A program made the position numbers and the translations under genes. From assembly GCA_002049455.2 (NCBI GenBank), contig KV918819.1, positions 1 through 64,000 on the forward strand: a stretch of DNA of 64,000 nt, given 5' to 3'. This document shows positions 30,123 through 40,161 of this stretch, in pieces. The notes under the pieces are model-generated. The model worked only from the letters and a program-made list of their open reading frames with translations. It was not told the origin of the DNA and searched no databases. Positions within the stretch are counted from its first letter, which is position 1, and each line of letters opens with the position of its first letter. The DNA is from Porphyra umbilicalis (lineage: Eukaryota; Rhodophyta; Bangiophyceae; Bangiales; Bangiaceae).

Positions 30123-33100
30123 GTCTTGCAAGCAGTTGGGACCTTTGGTACGACCCATGGGATTGTGCGTGCGGTGGTACGTCTCTTAAAGAAGGAGGTT
30201 CACGCGACCTCAACGTGCCGCTGCCGTAACACGGTTTGCGCCGTCTGAGCTGCCGCTGCCACACACTGCGATCCTACCGTTGCCCGACCCACTCGCCCAA
30301 TCTAGTGCATTCCCTTAAGCGACTGGCATACCAGGAAGAACGTCCCGCTCTCTTTCCACTCGCTCTTTCCCCGCTCTGCAATATAGCTGTTCCTTCCAAG
30401 CCACCGCCGACACAAAGGGACTCGCTCTTGCCATTTTGTGAGACTTGCCATGACGGAAATTGCGGTGCCGGGAGGAGAACGTCGGAGCGACAAACTCCTC
30501 CATCACCATAGCCTCCGTTACTCTTACTTCTTCTGCTGCCAATACCTCCGCGGGGCGCGCCCTATGAATCGTTTCGACTGATCGAGGCAGCGCCCGTAAC
30601 ACGAGGCGGCTCGGAGACGCTGCATCGGCATCGACGGTGGTGATGGCGGCGACAGGCAGAGGAGCAGGGTCTGAGGCGGGGATAAGCCACACCGAAGCCA
30701 CGCCACCCGCGCGTGTGATCCCACCATGAGCAGGTGGCAGCGGCAGTGAGGTCGCCATCAGACTGCGCGGGCGTCACCGCCTCGGACCCGCATTTTTGCG
30801 GCACCGCCGCCGCGTCGCAGTACCGTCTCCGCCGCTGACATCGCCACGAATGGCGGTGTCGCCGCATCCGCGCTTGACGATACCCCTTACAAAAGAAGAC
30901 TCGAAGCGCGACACGCTGTCTCGGGCTTCCGCGTACGATGCTACGGATCATGAAAAACACGATGTAAAAGTCAATGCAATGTGAGTGCCCCCAAACACTG
31001 CATACGGCACTCAACCTCACTCTCATGGGTTCCACCCCCACCTGTCCTACTCATCTGACACCTTATGACACGCTCCTCCCGCCGTCGGCGCCGTCACTCA
31101 GCGACCAAGTCATAGGAATGCGGCGGCAGCAGCGGTAGCCCTACGGGAACAGATGCAGGATAAAACCGGGATCAACGGCACAGGCACAGACGCGCTGGGC
31201 CGCGATCGGAACCGGGATATGACCGGGATCCATGGCACTGTGCTTGGCTCTCAATCGCGCTCACAGGCGGCATGGCGCTTCTCCTTTTTCCTCATCAATA
31301 CCGCTGTTCTTTGACCTCGTTCAGTACATTCAGGCCATGGTTTATTTACTGGAACCAGACTCAAAGGCCGCGAGGGCGGAAGACGGCGACCACGGCCACG
31401 GCCACGAAGACCCACCGCCACTACTGTACCACCCCCAAAGGCACCCTCGCAAAAGCGAGGATGGAGCCAAGCCCGTCACCCAGCACCACTTGGACGCCAA
31501 CCAACAATCACCTGGCCCAGACACACTGACTACGAGCCACCACATCCCCCCCTCCCCCCCTCACAGAAAAGCGCCATCCTCATCTCCCCCCCCGTAGTCC
31601 CCCGCACTGAGAAGCCAAGCCCAGTCGACCACAGGAAATAAAGCAAGAAGAGCAACACAGAAACATCAAGGCGGAACAACGAAGCAAAAGGGAAACGGTC
31701 AGAGGACGTCCCGCCGGAAGCATGACATCATGACACGACCGTGCGCTACATCTGAAGGCCTGTGTCACACCCTCATGCCCAGTGCATGCCACCCGAGAAA
31801 CAACCAATGCTCCAAGCAGCCGCCCCCTCCACCCTTTTACAAAGGGACGCGACCTCTCCCCCCACATCCTGCACCCCCAAAGGAAGTCAACCGTCAGACG
31901 CAGGTGGGGTAATGCACATAGAACAGAGGAAGCACTCAAGCGCAAAAGGATATGAATGGGAGCGGACGGGAGTGAGGTGCGTGTGAAGACGGGACCCACA
32001 TGAGGACGACGCGGCAATGGAGGCGCGACGAACAGCCTCGGAGCATGCACCCCCAAAAGTGCCCGGGCAAGGCAAGCGCCACGGAGAAACAACAAGCGCT
32101 CGACAGGCCCGGACCGCGGGCGCTCGACCGCCCGCCGTCCGACGCGGCTGGTGCCGTGCCCCTCGCCGCCGCCGCCGCAGTGCGGCGGTGCCGGCGGCGG
32201 CCACGGTGGCAGTGCCGGCGGCAGCGATTGTGGCGGCACCGCCGCCGATGCAGCGCCACTCGCGGTGAGGGGGGGGGGGGGGGATTGAGGAGCGGGGTGG
32301 TAGAGGGTACGGACTGCACCGCCCCAACAGACGCCGACGCGACGCCCGAGCGCGAGCGGCCGCAGCGCGCTGCGCTACCAGACGACGCGCGCGGCGCCAC
32401 CGCCGCGCACGTTGCCGCAGGTGCGCCGTGCGTGTTGGACGTTGCCCCCCCCTGTGGCGCGGCCGTGGCCATCCAACTAGACACGGGGGGGACACGCTGC
32501 GCGCGCCGTCGGCGGCGGCGGCGGCGGTGGCACCCCCAGCCGCGCCGCCGCCGGCCAGTGACCACCCACCGGCGGCCGCGGCGGCGGCGGTGCCCGCCAC
32601 CGGCTGCACGTCGCGCGCGCCGTCGCCCGCGCGCCCGTGCCAGACGTCGCGCCGCCGCCACGAGTAGATGCGCCGCTGCCGCCACGCGTACGGGCTGGGA
32701 GGCGCCCCCCCCCCCCCCCCCGCCCCCCCCTCGCAGTGACCGCCGGCCGCGGCGCCGCACGCCGCCCTGTAGTCGGCGCCGCCGCCGCCGGCGGGCGCGC
32801 GCCGCGCGCCTGTCGTTGCCGCCAGCCACGGCGGCGGGTGTGGCCGACGGCGGCCGCGTCGCCGCCGCCCGCCCCGGCCACCCGGTCCGCGTGCCGCCCG
32901 AGGCCGACCCGCGCGTGCGACAGCGACCGCGGCGGCCATCACCCCGCCCGTGACCTCGCCGTCCCCGCCCACGTGGGTCACACCCCCGGTGCGCGCGGCA
33001 CACAGCCGACACGACGACCACACGGGCCACGTCGGCGTCGGCCGCCGCCGCCCGCGACGCGGCGGCTCTGTCGGGACGCTCAGAGCCGTCGCCGCGGCGG

Positions 33101-34024
33101 CGGCCGACGCGGCGAGACGCACCGCCACCGCTCGCCGCAGCCGCAGGGCGGGGGAGGGGGGGGGTGGGGGAGGGTGCACCGTCGGCGGCAACGCCGACGA
33201 CACCCCCCGTCGCCGGCGTGAGTGGGGGCGGCAGAGGCGCCGCCGCTCACGACTCTTGAGTCATCGACGATCGGCGGCGGTGGTGGCGAGGGGGGCCGTG
33301 GGCGGCGTCAGAGGCGGGGGCGGGGGGGGGGGGGGCGGCCGCGCCGCCGCGGCGGGCGTGGCGGGCGCTGGGTGCCCGACCGGCCCGCCGGCGCCCCCTC
33401 CACAGGGGTGAAGAACGAAGCGCCGCGGCATCCACCGCCGACGCGAACTTTCGCACGGGTCTGAAAGTAAACACACACACGCCGGTGCACACACAGTTTT
33501 GGCCACACAGGGCCTCAAATTTGAGGCAAATCAAGGCTTCTCGATGCTTCTGTCAAATGAGTGGATCTATGCGATCCACCACATGTTCAGTTCATCCGGA
33601 AACTATTTCGCGGCTGCATGCGCTGGCGGATGTTCCAGTGACGCCTTGAGAAGAAGCCTGATCCAGAGTCTGCCAAAAGAGGTCCGTTCCACGTCTGACG
33701 CCCGCCCCCCCCAGCGTGACGCCTGAGCCCAAATAGGTATCCCCTCCCTGCGGTCATGCTACCGAATGGCGCCCTCCCAGACAGTCGACAAGAAGCATAA
33801 TCTCCTGTTTGTTACACAGCTACATGGACACCCAGCACCCATGCCAACTGATTCTTTCCCGTGCAACGCAGAGCTCTTGTGGTGTGCACATCCAAAAGGC
33901 TGCGAGTATCCCCGCGTTGCTCTTTGACCGCTATCTAGAAACTCGATGTGCCAACAGCTCGGCAAAATGCTTGGACAAGTGGCATTGAAAGGCGATGGCG
34001 AACAACACGCACCCCCCCCGTATC
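30123..34024. other. No recognisable gene; GC-rich island 31.9-33.4 kb
   Basis: 30123-31900 shows nothing gene-like. 31900-33420 is a very GC-rich island with long frames open on both strands (minus 31887-33203, plus 32000-32953), mostly Arg/Ala/Pro/Gly. It has homopolymers G15 (32269-32283), C17 (32705-32721) and G14 (33322-33335) that would break frames if miscounted. A gene may be hidden here, but I cannot choose strand or frame. 33430-34020 shows nothing. Confidence 0.45.
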
Positions 34025-35086
34025 TCACCCCTGCTGGGCCGTGGCCACCTCCTCCTCCAGGAAACGTACGACTGCCCAGTGCCCCGCCGCCGTCGCCTCG
34101 TCCATGGGCGTCCGCCCCGACGCGTCGGCCGCCGTCGCCGCGGCTGCCCCTGAGTCGGCGCTCCGCACCAGGTGCTCGACGATCGCCAGGTGGCCGGCAC
34201 CCGCGGCCACCGTCAACGCGCTGCGGCCAGCCCCGTCGGTCGTGGACGCGGGTACGCCAGCTCGGAGGATTCTGCGCACCGCCGCTTCGCGGCCCTTGGC
34301 ACACGCGGTCATCAGCGCAGCACCAGTGCACAGGTCGAGGCTGGCCATCCGCACCAGGCCGCCGCCGGTGCCGCCACCGCTGCGGCCGCCCCTCTCCCCA
34401 CCCCCATCGGCCGTCGGTGACGGCGGGCGCGCCGCCTCGCCGCCCCGCTGGTCGGACGCCGCGTGCAGCACGGCGGTCGGACTCGGGGGCCCCCCGACCG
34501 CCTCCCGCAGGCGCTCCTTGGCGCGCCCAAACGCCCTCACCCCGTCGCACGGACGAAAGCCCGTCGGCCGCCACAGGGTGCTCCGTACCAAGGGCGGCGA
34601 CGACGCCGCTAAGGCCGCGGCCGCCGCCCGCCCCGACGCCAAGCTGCTCACGTCAATCGAGCGGCGGCGATGGGGGTCCGCGTCGGCCACCTCTTGTTTG
34701 ACGGCCACCCGTGGGTCCACGCCCGCGGCGACGCGGGAGGCGATGCGGAGGGACGCGGCGCGGTGCGCCCGCGGGGTGCGCGTGGTCGGGACGCCCTCGT
34801 ACACGTCCATGTCCCGTGCGAGCTCCGCGCCGACCATGGACGCGAGGAGGCTGCGTGTGCGGGCTGGGGCGCCACCGCTGCCGCTGCCACACTGACCGTC
34901 GGCGTCGTTAGGGGGCAGGTCGAGGGCGCGGGCGCCACGGCGCTCAGACGGAGGTGGCGGCGTCGCCGTCGACCGTGGGTCGTTGCGGAGGTCGAGGGAG
35001 CGGGATGCACTCAAGGTGGCCAGGTCGACATTGTCAGAGGGGGAGGCGCCCGTACCACGGGGCTGCATACGGGAGTGTGCATCCAT
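34025..35086 (-). CDS. Ankyrin-repeat protein, 353 aa
   Basis: Ankyrin repeats mediate protein-protein binding; no catalytic domain is visible and the partner is unknown. The C-terminal ~105 residues hold three consecutive repeats: ALMTACAKGREAAVRRIL, then GRSALTVAAGAGHLAIVEHL, then GRTPMDEATAAGHWAVVRFL. The N-terminal ~245 residues are low in complexity, rich in Ser, Ala, Arg and Pro, with several Ser/Arg clusters (HRRRSIDVSSL) and no signal peptide or membrane segment, so a soluble cytosolic or nuclear location is likely. The frame is open upstream to 35251, but the first codon there is GTG; 35086 is the first suitable ATG. No intron is needed. The ankyrin call is clear, while the disordered N-terminal region makes the exact start uncertain. 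Confidence 0.82.
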   Translation of the reverse strand: MDAHSRMQPRGTGASPSDNVDLATLSASRSLDLRNDPRSTATPPPPSERRGARALDLPPNDADGQCGSGSGGAPARTRSLLASMVGAELARDMDVYEGVPTTRTPRAHRAASLRIASRVAAGVDPRVAVKQEVADADPHRRRSIDVSSLASGRAAAAALAASSPPLVRSTLWRPTGFRPCDGVRAFGRAKERLREAVGGPPSPTAVLHAASDQRGGEAARPPSPTADGGGERGGRSGGGTGGGLVRMASLDLCTGAALMTACAKGREAAVRRILRAGVPASTTDGAGRSALTVAAGAGHLAIVEHLVRSADSGAAAATAADASGRTPMDEATAAGHWAVVRFLEEEVATAQQG

Positions 35087-35967
35087 CGTTAAACGGTCAG
35101 TGGTGGCGGGGTACGGCGCCGGTCGTTGTTGGCGGCGACGCTGGGGCGCGAGCAGCAGCCTCGCCAAAGGTTGCTTGGCGGCAAAAGGAAAGGATGAAGT
35201 TGGAGCGGCAGGCGGTGGCGCGCCACACAATAAGAAGAGCTGGGTGGGCACTGAGTGATGGACCGGCCGGCGCCTTATCTGCTACGGCCGCCCCGACCCG
35301 AGCCCCCGAACCCAAGCCACCACGCCTGTTGAACGCTTCTGCCGACAAACGTGGGGTGAGGACGGCCGCCTGCCGGCGTGGCGCCGCCGCTGCAACGTAC
35401 AAGATGCACGCCGATTCGAGTGCGGACGACGGCAGCCACCGGTTTGCGCGGCCACCGCAGTGGGGTTTCCCCGCTTCCACGACCAAGTGGCAAACCGCCA
35501 TCGCTGCAGCAAACGCAGCGACGCGGTAGGCGCCGCACGCAGCTGCAAGGGCGGGGAGGAGTGACCAATGAAGCAAGACACGCAGGCTGCTTCAGATGTT
35601 GAGCAACCTCCCACGTTGATGAGTTTGTCGGACGTGGATCATCCGTCCCGGCACAAAAAAACCCACGAGGTCCTATCGCCAAATGCAGTGGCCCGCCGCA
35701 ATAGAAAACGCAATCGACGGTGACCACGCAGACAGTCAGCGCTGGCCGATGTTTTCTTCCGGCACGGATCGGCATGAGCGAGTGGGCAGTTGCGCCAGCC
35801 TGTGTTGTGACAGAGTGCACTCCGGTTGTAATAAAAAACACTGCCTCTTGGAGCAGAGCCAGTGACTCGGCTGCTATTCACATTGCGCGGCCTGTGCCAT
35901 TGGCAATGTGAGAGTTGGGATGGGCTGACGACCGCGTGTCCGCCGTCAGGCGGATGCGCGGCCGGGC

Positions 35968-36036
35968 GCGAGGACTGGTGCGAGGACTGGTGCGAGGACT
36001 GGTGCGAGGACTGGTGCGAGGACTGGCGCGAGGACC
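35968..36036 (+). repeat. 12-bp tandem repeat, five to six units
   Basis: The unit GCGAGGACTGGT repeats at 35968, 35980, 35992 and 36004, with single-base variants at 36016 and 36028. Confidence 0.92.
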
Positions 36037-36120
36037 CCGCGGTGGTGCTGTCCGGATTGTGCGGGTGCGGGCGCCAGACGGCGGGGCGCGCCCGGGATGG
36101 GTCGCCCCGCTTGGCTTTAT

Positions 36121-36284
36121 GAGGAGACGGGCTTGGCTGGGATTAGCCCGGCCAAGCCCAGCATCAAGACAACGACCTTTTCTCACATGGTAGCACCAGG
36201 TGGTTGATGAGGAGACGGGCTTGGCTGGGATTAGCCCGGCCAAGCCCAGCATCAAGACAACGACCTTTTCTCACAGGCAAAGCT
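36121..36284. repeat. 88-bp tandem duplication containing a hairpin
   Basis: Two near-identical copies begin GAGGAGACGG at 36121 and 36209. Each contains an inverted pair, GGGCTTGGC and GCCAAGCCC, separated by ~13 bases, which would give two hairpins in a row. Confidence 0.85.
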
Positions 36285-36569
36285 TCTTATCCCGCAACGA
36301 CGCAACGCTCTCTCAGAGACCCACGCGGCAATCCAACTGCCCAGTGCGTACGTTCCAAGTGGAGCCTCTGTGGCAGGCCACGTGAAAGTTTGATATGAGC
36401 GAAACGGCCCTGCAATCGTGGGCACAATCGCGGAGGCGACTGAATTGGCAACCTACCCCCGCAGCTCAACGCGGACCTCAAGGCCCTTTATCCTGTGGCT
36501 CCTATAGAAACGACCAAGAACCATGGCGCACATGCGCTGTAGCTCACGTGAGCTGTTGAGCCGCTGAGA

Positions 36570-36650
36570 TTCCACACCGTCGCCGCACCTACTGCCGCTG
36601 ACGAGCCGCTCAGATTCCACACCGTCGCCGCACCTACTGCCGCTGACGAG
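36570..36650. repeat. 45-bp tandem duplication
   Basis: TTCCACACCGTCGCCGCACC and following bases occur at 36570 and again at 36615. Just downstream (about 36652) is a partial relative of the fold-back element at 6892. Confidence 0.8.
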
Positions 36651-37274
36651 TACAGCCGTTCTCTCAAAAACCTCGTTGTTACTGCCTCCCTGTTGCCATC
36701 GTTGTGATTGTGAGTAGAGACAAGATTAAAAACAGAAATAGGAAAACCTCATTTGCATTGCTCTGACAGAGCTGCTGGGTTTTTTCCCTGTCGAGCTCAT
36801 CGACTAGCTTTCTCCAGCCATGACATGGTGCTCGTGAGCAACTCTACCCCTAGCCACCTCTGTCGACCACGCCAGGCACAGCGTTTTCCGCCCAAAGCGG
36901 GGAAGAGACTATGCCGTGGGCCGCTCCGGGGGACCAAATAAAAACAGCCCGACGGCCGTGTTCCCTCATGTGCACACCTCTGGAGACCACCGGAGGCAGT
37001 CCGAGTTGCGTGGCTTAACACGAGCCTGTGTAGTCTAGGGGGATACACAGGCTCGGAGTGACCAGGCGCTTCCCAGATGGGCACGCTGTGCAAGGCCCTG
37101 TCTCGTGCACAGAACGCGTATCGTGTCGAGCTGTCAGCAAATCCGAGGCTTGATCGGACTTCATAGTCTTACAGCCAGGTGAGCATTCCATCGCCATTCT
37201 TTTGCGTCAGCCACTCGTGCCAGCACTTGTGGTCCTATTTCTTCGCATTACAGTGTGTATTCGATATTAGGGCG

Positions 37275-37305
37275 CTCGTTTATACGACCCGGTCGTATAA
37301 ACGAG
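37275..37305. promoter_or_regulatory. Perfect 15-bp inverted repeat with 1-nt centre
   Basis: CTCGTTTATACGACC (37275-37289), C, GGTCGTATAAACGAG (37291-37305). It lies 106 bp upstream of the ATG of the small gene at 37411, so it could be a dimeric factor site or an RNA hairpin in a leader. The role is inference; the palindrome is exact. Confidence 0.5.
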
Positions 37306-37410
37306 CCGGTCCTTACTGCAATTAAATACACTGCACCGACGTCATTCCATGGGACTGCTGACTCAGACATAAAGCATGTGCCCCCGTCGTCACGCAGCGA
37401 GACAGCTTCC

Positions 37411-37695
37411 ATGGCCACCGCACCGCACACCATCCCCCCACCATCAGACTACCACCTGCTTGCCCGCGGTCCTTTGCATGGGGTTCAACCTGTGGCTGAC
37501 AGCGTCCATGCGGACGTGTCAGAGGTGGTCTCTCTGTTGAAAAACACTGGTTTGGCTGTGGACTTTTTGGGGGTGTCGGAAGAAGAGAGAGGCCGTGCGG
37601 TGGATAGGTGGTTTGTCGTCGAGGATGACGTGAGCACCATCGCTCAGGAGGACGACATGTTCCTCGCAAGAGAGGACGAAGAGCAACGTAGCTGA
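37411..37695 (+). CDS. Hypothetical acidic protein, 94 aa
   Basis: Not recognised. The frame starts at ATG with a good purine-free but GC-rich context (TTCCATGGCC) and encodes a compact, acidic protein: a Pro/His-rich N-terminus, then a likely helical region (VSEVVSLLKNTGLAVDFLGV, EEERGRAVDRWFVVEDD) and an acidic Glu/Asp C-terminus. Amphipathic hydrophobic spacing and few low-complexity runs distinguish it from the composition-driven frames elsewhere. No signal peptide or membrane segment. A perfect palindrome lies 106 bp upstream. It could also be one exon of a larger gene. Confidence is low because only frame quality supports it. Confidence 0.4.
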   Translation: MATAPHTIPPPSDYHLLARGPLHGVQPVADSVHADVSEVVSLLKNTGLAVDFLGVSEEERGRAVDRWFVVEDDVSTIAQEDDMFLAREDEEQRS

Positions 37696-38069
37696 AGAGC
37701 TTTTTTTTTCTGTCGTTCACTTGATGGCGCTGTTGGCAAACACCGTCTCTGTAGACCTTGGCACCTTTTGCTTGCAGCGCGTCGGCTTTGAGTCGGTGCA
37801 AGTAGCGAGACCACAACCGGGCGCAAGTACGGTGGTATTGCGGTGACACACCCCAAATGATGATCTGAATGTGATTTTGAAGAAGGCTACTATAAAGTGG
37901 CCCCGCGTCGCATAGTCGAATACACACTGTACACGAAGACTGCTCCGCTATCATTCATGGATCGCGCGGTGTGATTGGCCCAGCTGATTTACTCAGACCA
38001 CTGTGCAGTCGGTGTCAGAAGGCAGTTCTGGGTCAGTCTCGCCGGATCGGTCGACCCTCCTGGCCACAG

Positions 38070-38111
38070 ATTCTCATGCCAAGTCTAAGGAGACACCCTT
38101 GGCATGAGAAT
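38070..38111. other. Perfect 14-bp inverted repeat
   Basis: ATTCTCATGCCAAG (38070-38083) and CTTGGCATGAGAAT (38098-38111) with a 14-nt loop. No T-run follows. Confidence 0.85.
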
Positions 38112-38672
38112 AACGTTTGCTCATGGAGCGCAGCCGAAACTGATAGAGACAGTGGATGTGACAGACAAGCGGACCACTTCCAGAAGGTCGATGGGTGGCT
38201 GTCAAATCATTAGGACCGGACTCTTCCCACACTCTTCAGACAAGGCTGTGACAGTTTTCTGCGGTCTTGGTCATACGTGTCGCAGAAGCAGATCTCGGAG
38301 AAGTTCCTCCGCTGCTGCGACTCTCAAATTCGTGGGATCAGCTATAGACGCTGTTTGTTTTGAAGCGTTTGCTAGCCGTGGAGGGAGCACTGGAGGAAGT
38401 CGCCAGTGACGCTGAGAAAACTCTTATGGTCGTTGCGCCAAAAGCTGGACAGACCCAGACAGGCGGACCGACGTTTGGGCCAATCAAACGCACAAAAGCG
38501 CCTCCTTGACAGGCCTGGACTCTCCACTTTTTGGCGGAACGACAATATGTAGGGCGGGTGGGGTGTAGCCGACGCTCTGGACATGAAGGTCAGGGCTTTC
38601 ACTGGTTGTCACTGTCGTTCTGGAGCCCGAAACGAATACCACGTTCTCGCGTCGTTCTCTCAAACCACAAAT

Positions 38673-38852
38673 ATTGCTGTCTTCCCAAATTTGGCCGATG
38701 TGGTCGAAGTCAAGACAGGGTCTTGGGCAACTGGCCATTGGTCGATCTACTTATTAATAGTCCGGCCAAATGGATGGCTGAGACCCAGTTTCGCACTGTT
38801 GATCACCCTTCTTGACATCGACGGGATCGGCCAAAATTGGGAAGACAGCAAT
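38673..38852. mobile_element. Fold-back element with 42-bp arms, candidate MITE
   Basis: Arms 38673-38714 and 38811-38852 are inverted copies matching at about 37 of 42 positions; both start ATTGCTGTCTTCCCAA when read inward. The 96-bp centre also has weaker inverted similarity. No target duplication was identified. Confidence 0.65.
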
Positions 38853-40161
38853 TCCCTGGCCTTTAGGACAGGGTGCTCTCAAAGTGTAGTGATGCACACA
38901 TATACTTAGATCACGGGACTTGCTCTCCGTTTCAGAGGTGGCAGTCTGCATTCGAGTCCTCAGGGATCTGAGGGCGTGTCGACGTTGGAAGGGTCGCGAT
39001 GACGATAAAAGCGAATAGAGTTACGTGGCTGAGAAGGACTGTACTGCCACAAGGGTCACAGAGCCCGGACGGTGCCTGCCCCCCTACCACCCCCGAGTTG
39101 GGCGCGGCGACCGCGCGCAGCGACTACGGGGGTTGAACGCGCCCGCGATGACCCGCGGGTGATCGTACCTGTGCGCCGGCTTCTGTTGCGGCGGCCCGTC
39201 GGCCTGCCATCTAGCGGCGCGATTACAGGTGCGCTGCGCGGCGGAGTGAAGGCCCCTCCCGTCTCCGTCGCGCGACGCTGGCGAGCCGCCGCCGCTGCGG
39301 TGCCGGCGGCGGCACCCTTTTCCACGCCCCACGTTTCCCCCGCCACGGCAACGTGGCTGTACGTGCCCCCGTGCGCGCTCGCGGCTATGGAGTCGGCCGG
39401 CGTGCCCGGTGTCGATGCGTCGCCAAGCGCGCCACCGCCCTGAAGGCAAGGGTATTGCACGCACGTGCCTGGAATACCTCAATTTTGGAATGTGATGTCA
39501 TAAATATCACTGCTGCAACTTGGTCTCGACGACCTCCTAGGAGCCTACTTGTCAAAGTTGTGCAGTGAGATTTTGCGAAAACGGCCGGCTACACCTTTTC
39601 TTGGCCCGTGATGACCACCTGCCGCATGAAACCCGCTCATGGTACCGTACACGTTTCTGCCAGCGCGGATGGGTCAAGCATCTGAGGTGGGCACCCGTAG
39701 CGCGCTCGCCGACGTGCCGCCCACCTCCGCGAGTGCCGCGCCGCCCCTGTTTTGGGCCGCACCACGGAGCCGCCGCCGTAGCTGGTGTGCGCTCGGCTCC
39801 CAGCCACCGCCGACGAGCGCGGACGTAGCCACCGTTGCGCGATTGGGATACAACGTGGCCGCATAGGTTGGACGCACGCAACGAACAAGGCGACAACGCG
39901 AGCACCCTCGGAAAAGTCGGGCGGCGCCACCCCAGGGAGCGCACCTGCCCTGTACGAGGGCAACCGAAAAACAGTCACGGCGACCGACGAATGTCGCACA
40001 CAAACCAGGAGAAGGTCGCTCGAGCGGCAGTGGGGGGGTGCGCAGGCACCCACCCAGGACGACTCCAGGGGCCACTCAGCCGGGTGCCCCGCGGAGCTCC
40101 ACGACCCCCATTGCCGCGTGGCAGATCACCGTCCCCCGCTGTCGACCCCCCCCCGAGAGCC

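Larger units (their letters stand above)
35087..37274. other. No recognisable gene; several short tandem duplications
   Basis: Apart from the small repeats listed separately, I see no protein-like frame in this stretch. Confidence 0.5.
37696..40161. other. No recognisable gene; small hairpin elements
   Basis: Contains the inverted repeats at 38070 and 38673. The GC-rich part 39060-40160 is open in several frames on both strands without a recognisable product. Confidence 0.5.

Noticed and set aside
31887-33203. Long minus-strand frame in a very GC-rich island
   Set aside because: Comparable frames are open on the other strand and in other registers, there is no recognisable domain, and homopolymers of 14-17 bases make the frame unreliable.
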